A stretch of DNA of 64,000 nucleotides from NCBI RefSeq assembly GCF_011395035.1, contig NZ_CP024769.1, forward strand, positions 42,869 through 106,868. Direction: 5' to 3'. Shown piece after piece: positions 26,004 to 34,407 of the stretch. The notes under the pieces are model-generated. The model was not told the origin of the DNA and ran no database searches. It worked only from the letters and a program-made list of their open reading frames with translations. The position numbers and the translations under genes were made by a program. The DNA comes from Pantoea cypripedii. Lineage in GTDB: Bacteria > Pseudomonadota > Gammaproteobacteria > Enterobacterales > Enterobacteriaceae. The first letter of the stretch is position 1. The number at the start of each line of letters is the position of its first letter.

Positions 26004-26975
26004 TCACTGATTGAGGTATTTGCTCAGGGTCTCGTTAATCACCCGATCAAGTTCATCCTGAAGCTCTTTTGACTGTCGATTGAACTCATAGCTGAACATG
26101 CGGCCGCGCGTCTTTTTACGCGCAAAGCGATCTTTATCGGCAAAGGTCCAGAGTGCGGTGGCGACCACTTTATCTTTTGCCGGGGATTGAACCAGAGTCT
26201 GGCTTCCATTACGAACCAGACGCAGAATAGCGTTCTTCACTTCATCTTCCGCTAATCCGTCTCTGGCACAAACGGTATCAACATCCATACCAATGGCATC
26301 AATCAACGCTTCAACCGTCTGACCCGTCTCCTGCAACTTTTCATAAGCCTGCAACAGGGATTTATAATCAGGATAGGTCAGCTCCGAATGGTTGGGGAAT
26401 AACGTGATGAGATCGGCAGGTACGCTGGCCGCCTGCAATGCACGCGTCACCTTAGCCTGTGAAAGTCCTTCGCTCTGGGCAATTTCTTTTTGCGACAGGC
26501 CACCCTCTTTCAGCGCCAGCAGGCGCATCCCCACTTCACGCAGGTTGTGTTCGCGAGCAGTCTGAATATCCTGTGCCAGGCGACGAGCCTCTTCTGCCGT
26601 AATAGAGGCATCGGTAACCAGAACATCAAGACCCGTTCTGCAATGCAGCGCGGCCGCACGGCGGCGTGAACCATCGAGAATCTCGATGCGATCATCACGC
26701 TTAACACCAATGGCCGGGAAGAACTGCTGGAGTTTGATGGTACGGATGATGTCGCGCAGGGATTCAGGTGTCAGACCTGATTGGTCGCGACCATTCGTTT
26801 CCATCACAACAAAGGTTTTTTCTTCAATATCTTTTGCAGCGATGTGTTCCAGGGTGAACTGGGCGCGTTTACCTGTGGACAGGATAAAGGTTTGGGTATG
26901 GCCTTCTGATGTTTCTTCTGTTTGCAGCGGTGTCTGGCTAAAAGTTCTGCCAATCGTTATGCGTTTTGCGCTCAT
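26004..26975 (-). CDS. parB: ParB, P1/SopB-type partition protein
   Basis: 323 aa. The N-terminal region includes 'EILDGSRRRAAAL' (about residues 97-109), equivalent to the arginine patch of the ParB/SopB core. The central helix-turn-helix is 'SQKEIAQSEGLSQAKVTRAL' (about 160-180). The C-terminal dimer domain holds 'FSYEFNRQSKELQDELDRVI'. In P1-type systems ParB binds both A- and B-boxes of parS and loads ParA. It is 7 bp behind parA in one operon and is followed by a terminator and the parS-like site. Length and layout match P1 rather than chromosomal Spo0J. Confidence 0.92.
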   Translation of the reverse strand: MSAKRITIGRTFSQTPLQTEETSEGHTQTFILSTGKRAQFTLEHIAAKDIEEKTFVVMETNGRDQSGLTPESLRDIIRTIKLQQFFPAIGVKRDDRIEILDGSRRRAAALHCRTGLDVLVTDASITAEEARRLAQDIQTAREHNLREVGMRLLALKEGGLSQKEIAQSEGLSQAKVTRALQAASVPADLITLFPNHSELTYPDYKSLLQAYEKLQETGQTVEALIDAIGMDVDTVCARDGLAEDEVKNAILRLVRNGSQTLVQSPAKDKVVATALWTFADKDRFARKKTRGRMFSYEFNRQSKELQDELDRVINETLSKYLNQ

Positions 26976-26982
26976 AGTAACC

Positions 26983-28182
26983 TCAGTTCAGGCGAATAAA
27001 TTCAATGCGATCAAACACGGCTTTGGCAAAATCCTCAGCAGCCGAACGTGCATTCTTCAGGGCTTCACTACTGCCGACATAGGTAGAAGGATTGGCCGAA
27101 ATTACAGTATCAAACGACTCTCCGCAGCGCTCAAAACCATCAAGCCTTGGCAAGGCTGCATCCAGCATGTCACCGCCAAAAATTTCTTTAGCGAGGCTAT
27201 GACAAAGTTTGTGGTCAGCTTTGTTGGAGAGCTTCGACATAAATCCTATATTGCCTTGTAAACGGCAACTCGCACCGGATTCCTCAATGATGCCAATCAG
27301 CTCCGGCAGACGCGTCAGATACTTCAGCGTCGAGTGAAAATCGACCTGAGCCGGGGGAACTGGCGTCATCAGTAAATCAGACGCGGCAATCGCGTTTTTC
27401 AGGAATGCATCGAGGTGAGGGCCACTGTCGATGAAGATGAAGTCATAATCTTTCTTCAGCTTGGCAATCACATTATCGTGCAACACAGAATGAACATTGT
27501 GCTGGGGCAGATGCTCGGCACAAAGTTCATCCCAGCGTGAAGCGATGAACGCATCATCAATGGATGCGGGTAGTACATCAACACCAGGAATAATGGACGG
27601 AACGATAAATTCGTTCAGCAATTCTTCGCGACTGACATTCTGCAACATCGCCTGTGCGGCGGTTGCTTCAACTAATCCCACTGAACGCTCATGATTGAGG
27701 AACATGGTTGCGGAGGATTGCGGGTCCAGATCGATAACCAGAATACGCAAATCTTCAAATAACAAATGTGGATGAGCACGAAGTGCGTGGGCCAGCGATA
27801 CGGTCGATACCGTTTTAGACACACCACCTTTCAGGTTACCCACGAATAACGTGAATGCATCACCGTGACGGTCGCGGTACTTTGGCACACCGCGATGGTG
27901 ATAGATGTCGATAATGTTCTGAATCGACATTGCATATTTGGTTGAGCTACCGGCGGCACGCTTATCAAACGGATAACCGTTTTCTTCCATCTCATTCACA
28001 GCATAATCGACACTGGCGCGCGTCAGCTTAGGTAACTTTGCCAGTGCCGCTTTAGCGTAAACCTGGTAAAAAGTATTTTCCTGCAATTCTTCTTTTTGTG
28101 CCTGAATCTGTTCTGTCAGGCTCATTAGCATTTTCTCAGAACGTTGAGCGACCTTCAGAACCTGCTTTTCATCGTTAGCCAT
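26983..28182 (-). CDS. parA: ParA, P1-type partition ATPase with N-terminal DNA-binding region
   Basis: 399 aa from the ATG at 28182 (GGAG five bases upstream; a start five codons earlier is less likely). The first about 105 residues form the HTH-containing extension that lets P1-type ParA repress its own operon. The ATPase begins with the deviant Walker A KGGVSKT (118-124), then 'LVIDLDPQSSATMFL' and 'FIFIDSGPHLDAFLKNA'. It moves ParB-parS complexes over the nucleoid so that each daughter cell inherits the plasmid. The promoter lies between parA and the iteron array; its operator was not resolved. Confidence 0.94.
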   Translation of the reverse strand: MANDEKQVLKVAQRSEKMLMSLTEQIQAQKEELQENTFYQVYAKAALAKLPKLTRASVDYAVNEMEENGYPFDKRAAGSSTKYAMSIQNIIDIYHHRGVPKYRDRHGDAFTLFVGNLKGGVSKTVSTVSLAHALRAHPHLLFEDLRILVIDLDPQSSATMFLNHERSVGLVEATAAQAMLQNVSREELLNEFIVPSIIPGVDVLPASIDDAFIASRWDELCAEHLPQHNVHSVLHDNVIAKLKKDYDFIFIDSGPHLDAFLKNAIAASDLLMTPVPPAQVDFHSTLKYLTRLPELIGIIEESGASCRLQGNIGFMSKLSNKADHKLCHSLAKEIFGGDMLDAALPRLDGFERCGESFDTVISANPSTYVGSSEALKNARSAAEDFAKAVFDRIEFIRLN

Positions 28183-28425
28183 AGTTGCTCCACACATGTA
28201 GGATTTATGACTTTATACCGAAATCCTGCACATCAGGCAAATCTATCTCATTTGCTCAGAAACAACTGATGCGAACCAAACACCTTGCGCAAGAGGGAGT
28301 TATTTAAAACGTTCACTGTAATCAGTGCTGAAATGAGAGCCATCCTGCTGAAGCGAACAAATGATGAGCTGATTATTTTTCGAACGTACATATAAAGATT
28401 CACTGTAATCAGTAAACATGCGCCT

Positions 28426-28480
28426 GGGAGCAGGGAGCAGGGAGCAGGGAGCAGGGAGCAGGGAGCAGGGAGCAGGGAAG
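28426..28480 (+). repeat. Seven-copy GGGAGCA tandem repeat within the iteron array
   Basis: Seven perfect GGGAGCA units (28426-28474) plus a partial unit lie between the iterons at 28399 and 28482. The 7-bp period and perfect identity suggest recent slippage expansion. No coding frame uses it. Confidence 0.9.
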
Positions 28481-29962
28481 ATTCACTGTAGTCAGCAAGC
28501 TTTACCAGCAACGCAAACGACAATTCACTGTAATCAGCATAACGTTCACTGTAATCAGCAGAACAGGGCTATACGTTCACTATAATCAGTAACCGGGTTA
28601 ACGCGGATAGGGTTAAGGTAATGTGTTTAACCCCCAAGCGATGGGAACTCAATCATTCACTGTAATCAGTAAAAGAGAAGCCGATCATGGCCCTCAATAA
28701 AACGTTCACTGTAATCAGCGGTCACGATTAAGGAAACCGCAATCATTCACTGTAATCAGTAAGCCAAATTTTCCGACATCCTCAGACGTTCACTGTAGTC
28801 AGCAAACCTGGCTACATAACCATCTTAGATTCACTCTGTTCAGTTCAAGGTTTCAGCAAACCGGCAAACATTCACTGTAATCAGCAAATGTTTCCTCATT
28901 CTGAGACACCGCCATCCCTCCTCGTCTAATGCATTTTCCACGATGAAAAGGGCAGGGAAGATAAAACATTCACTGTAGTCAGTACGAGTGGGAGAGTGAT
29001 TTAGTGGTTCTCCCGATAGTTTATACGTCAGGACGTGTGAGTAAGATTCACTGTAATCAGCAATCAGAAACGCTAAAAAACCACTGTTATATTCACTGTA
29101 GTCAGTAGAGGACAAACTGAAGGATTGCGTTAGACGTTCACTGTAATCAGTAAGTGGTATCCAGGAAGACAGGGACTAAGCATTCACTGTAATCAGTATC
29201 GGGTTAAAGGGCGGGCAGGGGAACGTTCACTGCAATCAGTAAGAGACTGCATGCAGGAGATGATGTGCTATTGGCAGCAACCGCCAAAATTCACTGTAAT
29301 CAGTAAGAGGTAAGGACAAACGCCCGAGCAAAACATTCACTGTAATCAGCGCCCGATAACGAACAAACCAGTATCCTATGTTCACTGTAATCAGTAGCAG
29401 GAAAACCAGGCTCAAAGGAAAACGTTCACTGTAATCGGTGACACCGTGACGCTCGTAGTTGATGACTCAACTCAACTCATCGCATCAGGAGCCGATCTGG
29501 CGTTCACTGTAATCAGATAGTGAGGCAAAAATTCACTGTAAACAGCAAACGTGACCAACCCTGTCACTTTTTTATCCCTGAAAATACCCGAGATACTGAT
29601 TACAGTAAACACTATCGGCCTGAATCATAAAAAACATTAAAAATCATCATGATAAATGATGTCATTCACTGTAATCAGTAGCCTGCCATGCCGTAAGCAT
29701 TCACTGTAATGAGTGGGGCTATACGAACCAGTGATGTTCACTGTAATCAGCAAATCATGCCCGCATAACGATCATCTGATGATGCAACGCTAAAATGTAA
29801 GTGCTCACTATCAATATATGCCAACAATTTCGTCACCTTCTGCGACGTGTGTTGAATCAGGTTTGGTAGCAGAAGGCAGGAATGCTGATTACAGTGAATG
29901 TTACTGATTGCAGTGAATCTGATGGGCAGCTGCTGATTACATTGAATGTATTGAGAAGGGGG

Positions 29963-29991
29963 AGTGTCACTTTTCTGCTAAAAGTGACACT
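29963..29991. terminator. Strong hairpin downstream of repA
   Basis: Perfect 12-bp stem AGTGTCACTTTT / AAAAGTGACACT with a 5-nt loop, 39 bp after the repA stop. There is no T-tract after the stem, so it may be a Rho-assisted terminator, a messenger-end stabiliser or a single-strand structure in replication. Confidence 0.5.
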
Positions 29992-30029
29992 GCAACGCGC
30001 GGTTTACTGATTACAGTGAACGATATGGC

Positions 30030-30959
30030 TTAGTCATCGAAATCCAGATCTTCCAGCGCATCGATGCTTTCAAGATTGCTGATCCCATCCAGTTTTGGTG
30101 TCCGGCTATGAATAATAAAAAACACTGAACGCCCACGTTTTACTTCTGAATAGTCGAGATAACCAATCTCTTTCAGTTGTTCCATTGCACGACGAACCAC
30201 ATGGTTCTGGGTGGTGGTTTTGGAACCCAGGTTGAGACGCATACGCAGGCGAGCCAGTGATATGGGAGCAGGGTTAGTAGGCAGACTCTCCAGATAGGTG
30301 TAAAGCGCCTGTGCAGATTCCTTACGCTTGAGCCGGGATATGGCCCGGAGTTGCAGTAAAACTTTGTGGTCGAAGTTATACAACTCAAACAGCTTAGGAT
30401 CCGCCTGAATCTGTACCACATCCTTTTCACGATCGTAATAAGCCGATTGTACCAGGTGGGTATGATAGGCTTTACCGTTGCCTTCGAAAGAAAGGGTATT
30501 GGTCGCGATACGGCGTAATGACGCATCTAAACGCTTGCGTAAGGCCGCAGAAGAGTTTGCCGAAGGGATCCCGCACATTTTTACGAAATCGATAAACGGC
30601 AGCGTCACCGTGTCTCCTTTCGATGGATAGCGCGAGAATGACTGAATGATCCCAGCCCAGGTTTTGAAATCATTATCCATATCCAGCCTTGCGCCGGAAA
30701 TGGTAATCTTTTCATAGCCTTCGGCTTTTACCAGTGAGAGGTTTTTCAGCTCTTTAGTGGCATCAGTTGAAGCCATTGCGCCGGATTTACCACGAGCAGT
30801 GGATTTCAGCGTCGGGACAAACAATCCCAGGCGCATCAAGGCGACCGGTTGTACGGTGTTATTTTTGTTAGGGTGGAGCTGAATAACTTCACCGCTGTTT
30901 TTTGTCACCGACAGAAAAGGTTCAAGTAACGCCTTGTTTTCACTCTCTTTATCTGCCAT
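30030..30959 (-). CDS. repA: RepA replication initiator (Rep_3 / RepFIB-like)
   Basis: 309 aa, typical of RepFIB-type initiators. It has two winged-helix domains: the first (about residues 65-160) with 'GDTVTLPFIDFVKMCGIPSANSSAALRKRLDASLRRI', the second (about 185-290) with 'LLQLRAISRLKRKESAQALYTYLESLP', the classic Rep_3 'SKYALALYEYL'-like segment, and 'LGSKTTTQNHVVRRAMEQLKEIGYLDY'. The monomer binds iterons and opens the origin; dimers couple iterons and repress. Iterons lie on both sides of the gene. Start ATG at 30959; the ribosome site is weak (AGG). Confidence 0.93.
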   Translation of the reverse strand: MADKESENKALLEPFLSVTKNSGEVIQLHPNKNNTVQPVALMRLGLFVPTLKSTARGKSGAMASTDATKELKNLSLVKAEGYEKITISGARLDMDNDFKTWAGIIQSFSRYPSKGDTVTLPFIDFVKMCGIPSANSSAALRKRLDASLRRIATNTLSFEGNGKAYHTHLVQSAYYDREKDVVQIQADPKLFELYNFDHKVLLQLRAISRLKRKESAQALYTYLESLPTNPAPISLARLRMRLNLGSKTTTQNHVVRRAMEQLKEIGYLDYSEVKRGRSVFFIIHSRTPKLDGISNLESIDALEDLDFDD

Positions 30960-30997
30960 AGCCTGAGATCTTCATTCTGTGGATGAAAAGGGTCGGT

Positions 30998-31098
30998 TTC
31001 TGATTACAGTGAACATTAACACTGTTTATAGTGAACATTCTACTGCTTACAGTGAATATAATGCTGATTACAGTGAACACTTTGCTGATTATAGTGAA
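30998..31098 (-). repeat. Origin iterons: five copies upstream of repA
   Basis: Minus-strand iterons start at 30998, 31020, 31041, 31062 and 31083, so spacing is 21-22 bp (two helical turns). Sequences are variants of TGCTGATTACAGTGAA; the copy at 31020 is the most degenerate. The regular phasing puts all copies on one face of the helix, as expected for the active origin and for repA autorepression. Confidence 0.92.
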
Positions 31099-31139
31099 CA
31101 CGATCACCTTCTCAGCCCTTGTCCGGTGCGGCCTGCGAC

Positions 31140-31195
31140 GATCGGGGATCTCTTAGGATCTCTTTAAGATCTCTCTATGATCTTTCTTAGAGATC
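31140..31195. promoter_or_regulatory. Origin AT-rich GATC repeats (probable DNA unwinding element)
   Basis: GATC occurs at 31140, 31147, 31157, 31168, 31179 and 31192, six times in 56 bp. Several are in 11-13-bp direct repeats of the form GATCTCTTTA, like the 13-mers of oriC and the Dam-site repeats of P1 oriR. The block lies between the origin iterons and the DnaA-box-like sites. Dam methylation control is likely but inferred. Confidence 0.8.
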
Positions 31196-31200
31196 TAATC

Positions 31201-31217
31201 ACTGTATAACTGGATAA
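31201..31217 (-). promoter_or_regulatory. Two adjoining DnaA-box-like sequences
   Basis: On the minus strand TTATCCAGT and TTATACAGT overlap by one base; each matches 7 of 9 positions of TTATNCACA. They complete the P1-like order: DnaA sites, GATC repeats, iterons, rep. About 220 bp between here and the aldehyde dehydrogenase gene show no other clear element. Confidence 0.55.
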
Positions 31218-31435
31218 CTCTTTGAAAAACACTGTCGGAACGGGGAATAAAGCACGATCGGGAATAAAACGTCTGCGACAACATATTCAGGATCCTGACA
31301 TTAGCCAAATGCAAGTTAATCTGCTTTGCGTTCTTATACTGAGAACAAGTTTGTTATTAATATTCATTTTTCAACAACCCGGTCGCAGCGTAAGGTGAAC
31401 CTCATCGACAACACAAACTCACGATGAAGGCTGTT

Positions 31436-32812
31436 ATGACTGACAATGTAATCTCACGTAACCCTGCCAACGGTGAAATCCTGGCAACATATCCGCTGCA
31501 AACCCCGGCTGAACTGGAAAACGCACTGCAACAAAGTGCTCAGGCTTTCAGCCAGTGGCGCAACACAACACTGGATCAGCGAGTACAGGTTTTGCGCCAG
31601 CTGGCAGAGCAGATCCGCCAGCGCCAGGATGAACTGGCTACCATGGCAACGCGAGAAATGGGTAAACCTATTGCTCAGGCACGTGCTGAAGTGCTCAAGT
31701 GTGCCAACCTGTGTGACTGGTATGCTGAACAAGGCCCGGCGATGCTGGCTGACAAACCGACGCTGGTGGAAAATCAGCAGGCATGGCAGGCATTTCGTCC
31801 GCTTGGTGTCATCCTCGCAGTTATGCCATGGAACTTCCCTTACTGGCAGGTATTACGCGGAGCAGTCAGCATGCTACTGGCAGGAAACACCTACCTGCTG
31901 AAACATGCAACCAGCGTGATGGGTTGCGCCAATCTGATGACCAGCCTGTTCGATGCCACTGACTTACCCAAAGGGGCATTTAATGTCATCAATGTGGATA
32001 ACGACGGTGTTTCGGTTGCGATAAAGGATCCGCGCGTTGCTGCTGTTGCCGTCACCGGCAGCGTTCGTGCAGGTGGGGCAATTGCCGCACAGGCGGGTGC
32101 CGTACTGAAGAAAACCGTCCTGGAACTGGGTGGTGCCGATCCTTTTATCGTTCTCGCCGATGCGGATCTGGATGCCGCAGTTGCTTCAGCGGTCACAGGA
32201 CGCTACCAGAACACCGGACAGGTGTGTATGGCAGCCAAACGGTTCATCATTGAAGAAAGTGTCGCAGAAGCGTTTGAGGCGCGTTTTAGCGCAGCGGTAC
32301 AGGCACTGAAAATCGGTGATCCGCTGGATGAAGCGAATTATATCGGACCGATGGCACGTTACGATCTGCGCGACGAGCTGGATAATCAGGTGCAGCAAAG
32401 CATCGCTCAGGGCGCACGTCTGGTGATTGGCGGTCATAAGATCGAAGGTGTGGGTAACTACTATGCCCCGACGATCCTTGCGGATGTCACACCGGAAATG
32501 ACGGCATTCCAGCAGGAGATTTTTGGGCCAGTTGCGGCGATCACCATCGCTCGTGATGCGCAGCACGCACTGGAACTGGCAAACAATAGCGAATTTGGCC
32601 TCAGCGCTACCGTGTGGAGCGGCAATGAAACCGTTGCCGCAGAACTGGCCAGCAAACTGGAAACCGGTGCAGTCTTCATTAACGGAAATGGAGCCTCTGA
32701 TCCGCGCGTGGCCATTGGTGGCGTGAAGAAAAGTGGCTATGGCCGCGAGCTGTCCAGCTTTGGTGTTTACGAGTTCTGTAATATCCAGACGGTGTGGAAA
32801 AATCGTCGCTAA
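31436..32812 (+). CDS. NAD(P)-dependent succinate-semialdehyde-type aldehyde dehydrogenase (Sad-like)
   Basis: 458 aa from the ATG at 31436 (AAGG five bases before); another in-frame ATG lies four codons upstream. It is very similar in motif order to E. coli Sad: 'MPWNFPYWQVLRGAV' (catalytic Asn133), 'VTGSVRAG', 'LELGGADPF' with Glu230 and 'YQNTGQVCMAAKRF' with the nucleophile Cys264. It would oxidise succinate semialdehyde or a similar short aldehyde acid to the acid with NAD(P)+ in the cytosol. It stands between the replication origin and the nic region; a link to nicotinate breakdown is possible but not required by the known pathway. Confidence 0.9.
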   Translation: MTDNVISRNPANGEILATYPLQTPAELENALQQSAQAFSQWRNTTLDQRVQVLRQLAEQIRQRQDELATMATREMGKPIAQARAEVLKCANLCDWYAEQGPAMLADKPTLVENQQAWQAFRPLGVILAVMPWNFPYWQVLRGAVSMLLAGNTYLLKHATSVMGCANLMTSLFDATDLPKGAFNVINVDNDGVSVAIKDPRVAAVAVTGSVRAGGAIAAQAGAVLKKTVLELGGADPFIVLADADLDAAVASAVTGRYQNTGQVCMAAKRFIIEESVAEAFEARFSAAVQALKIGDPLDEANYIGPMARYDLRDELDNQVQQSIAQGARLVIGGHKIEGVGNYYAPTILADVTPEMTAFQQEIFGPVAAITIARDAQHALELANNSEFGLSATVWSGNETVAAELASKLETGAVFINGNGASDPRVAIGGVKKSGYGRELSSFGVYEFCNIQTVWKNRR

Positions 32813-32865
32813 CTCAACCGGGGCACGAGATACTACGTGCCCCGACTTAGCAACCATCAATTCAT

Positions 32866-33438
32866 ATGAACACACCTGGCATAATCATCCTTGCTGCTGG
32901 CCTGGGTTCACGGTTTATCCGTGCCGGAGGGCAGGGCAATAAACTGCTGGCACCCCAGGGAAATCGGCAGCCCCTGCTGGCACTCACGTTGCAACAGGCA
33001 CAGGCTTCCGGTCTGCCTTTGTTGCTGGTCACGCGTCCTGAATATCACGCCATTCTCGAACTTGCGGAGCTTTATCAGGTTCCCTCCATCACGATTGCCA
33101 GTGCAGGCAGCGGCGAAAGTATTGCTGCAGCGGTACGGCAGACCCGAGGCTGGTCAGGCTGGTTGATTCAGCCGGGTGATATGGCATGGGTGACCGCGCA
33201 GGATCATCAGCGCGTAGCGGCCTTGCTTACCGCAGGAGCGCAGCAGGTGCGTTTATGCTGGGATAGATTGCCAGGGCATCCGGTAGGCTTTGCGGCAGGT
33301 TATGGTGACGCGCTGAGTCAGTTAAACGGGGATAATGGAGCACGCGCATTGCTGGATCCGGCGATTCTGCAAAAAATCAGCGCCCACGCTGGGGTGATTC
33401 GTGATGCCGATCTTCCTGATATTACAAACCATTCCTGA
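32866..33438 (+). CDS. MocA-like nucleotidyltransferase (molybdenum cofactor modification)
   Basis: 190 aa. The N-terminal 'IIILAAGLGSRF' nucleotide-binding loop and 'NKLLAP' follow the MobA/MocA-type NTP transferase pattern. The 'QPGDMAWV' motif in the middle and 'GHPVGFAAGYGDAL' further on are as in MocA, which adds CMP to molybdopterin for xanthine-oxidase-type enzymes. It is convergent with xdhC and overlaps it by 17 bp. It probably prepares the cofactor for NicB. Confidence 0.82.
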   Translation: MNTPGIIILAAGLGSRFIRAGGQGNKLLAPQGNRQPLLALTLQQAQASGLPLLLVTRPEYHAILELAELYQVPSITIASAGSGESIAAAVRQTRGWSGWLIQPGDMAWVTAQDHQRVAALLTAGAQQVRLCWDRLPGHPVGFAAGYGDALSQLNGDNGARALLDPAILQKISAHAGVIRDADLPDITNHS

Positions 33439-34393
33439 CACGAACAATATCCGCCAGCGTCGCCAGGGCGATTTCTCCCGGGGTTTTGCTGCCAATCGGC
33501 AGACCGACTGGAGCATGAATCCGCGCCAGCGCCTGTTCGGATAATCCTCCCAATTCTGCAAGGCGTTGAAAGCGGCGCTGGCTATTCTTCGCCGATCCCA
33601 TGGCACCAATATAAAACGCCGGGGTATTGACCGCTTCCATCAACGTTAGATCATCGACGCGTGGATCATGGGTGAGACAGAGGATCGCCGTTCCTGCTGA
33701 AGCGCCCGATTGCTCCAGATAACGCGCGGGATGCTGCCGTGTGCAATGCAAATTTTCACTCGGCTGGACCGCCGCGTGTAATTGATTGAATTCTGCATCG
33801 CGATGTTCACACACCACGACGCGAAAGCCGAGCATCAACGCCAGCCGAATACAATCACTCGCCACCGCGGAATAACCTGCAATGAACACCGTGGTCACGG
33901 CACCGACCGGCAGCACGGCACAGTTGTCGTCATAGCGCAGCACCGGAAGAGATGTACCGGCAGCGAGAACCTGCCATTCATGATCGACACCCAGCGTGAT
34001 GTAACGCGTCAGCAACGGGCCGCCACTCAGCGCAGCCTGCATGGCGCTCAGTAACATCAGCGATCGTTCCAGGGGGGCGAAACATTCCACCAGCACATCC
34101 AGCATGCCGCCACAGGGGAGCTGCACCGGGGGGGCCAGTCCTTCCGCTCCGTAGCGCACCCGTTCACTCGGCTGCGGATACGCTCCCTGTTGCAGCCGCG
34201 CCAGGAAATCCTCTTCGATACAGCCGCCTGAAAGTGAACCCAGCCAGTTGCCTTCCGCGTCAGCCACCAGCATGGCGCCGGGAGAGCGGGGGGCTGACCC
34301 CCAGCTATGCAGCACGGTGCATAGCCAGATGGTCTTCCCCTGTTGCAACCACAGCAGCGCCTGGTCGATAACGCGTTGATCGAGTGACAACAT
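33422..34393 (-). CDS. XdhC/CoxI-family molybdoenzyme maturation factor
   Basis: 323 aa. It has the N-terminal XdhC domain ('VLHSWGSAPRSPGAMLVADAEGNWLGSLSGGCIEEDF') and a C-terminal Rossmann domain ('YIGAMGSAKNSQRRFQRLAELG', 'HAPVGLPIGSKTPGEIALATLADIV'). Family members bind and deliver sulfurated molybdenum cofactor to xanthine-dehydrogenase-like enzymes. It starts 14 bp after nicB, so it is cotranscribed and dedicated to the nicotinate hydroxylase. Confidence 0.9.
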   Translation of the reverse strand: MLSLDQRVIDQALLWLQQGKTIWLCTVLHSWGSAPRSPGAMLVADAEGNWLGSLSGGCIEEDFLARLQQGAYPQPSERVRYGAEGLAPPVQLPCGGMLDVLVECFAPLERSLMLLSAMQAALSGGPLLTRYITLGVDHEWQVLAAGTSLPVLRYDDNCAVLPVGAVTTVFIAGYSAVASDCIRLALMLGFRVVVCEHRDAEFNQLHAAVQPSENLHCTRQHPARYLEQSGASAGTAILCLTHDPRVDDLTLMEAVNTPAFYIGAMGSAKNSQRRFQRLAELGGLSEQALARIHAPVGLPIGSKTPGEIALATLADIVRVRNGL

Positions 34394-34407
34394 AGTTTTC
34401 CTCCGCG

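Larger units (their letters stand above)
28312..30020. repeat. Downstream iteron array (incA-like control locus), 32 copies
   Basis: The 16-bp unit TTCACTGTAATCAG(T/C)A occurs 27 times on the plus strand, starting at 28312, 28399, 28482, 28524, 28545, 28576, 28656, 28705, 28746, 28789, 28830 (degenerate), 28871, 28979, 29047, 29092, 29137, 29183, 29226, 29290, 29336, 29381, 29425, 29503, 29532, 29665, 29700 and 29737. It occurs five times on the minus strand: 29594, 29883, 29902, 29931 and 30005. Many neighbours are 41-46 bp apart, about four helical turns. Changes are mostly single (GTC for ATC, C for T). It fills the gap between repA and parA; no convincing gene lies there. Such arrays bind Rep and limit copy number in P1/F-type plasmids. 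Confidence 0.92.

Noticed and set aside
28248..29115. Short open frames on the minus strand within the iteron region (for example 28248-28523 and 28840-29115)
   Set aside because: Their translations mostly repeat the iteron-derived 'LITVN' and 'DYSE' and the GGGAGCA tandem. They have no ribosome site and no family pattern. They are by-products of the repeats.
28312..30020. CRISPR array
   Set aside because: The repeats are 16 bp, occur in both orientations and have uneven spacing from 21 to over 100 bp, and no cas gene is near. They match the origin iterons.
30979..31167. A 62-codon open frame upstream of repA
   Set aside because: It is built from origin iterons (repeated 'YSEHS'-like units) and lies in the origin itself.
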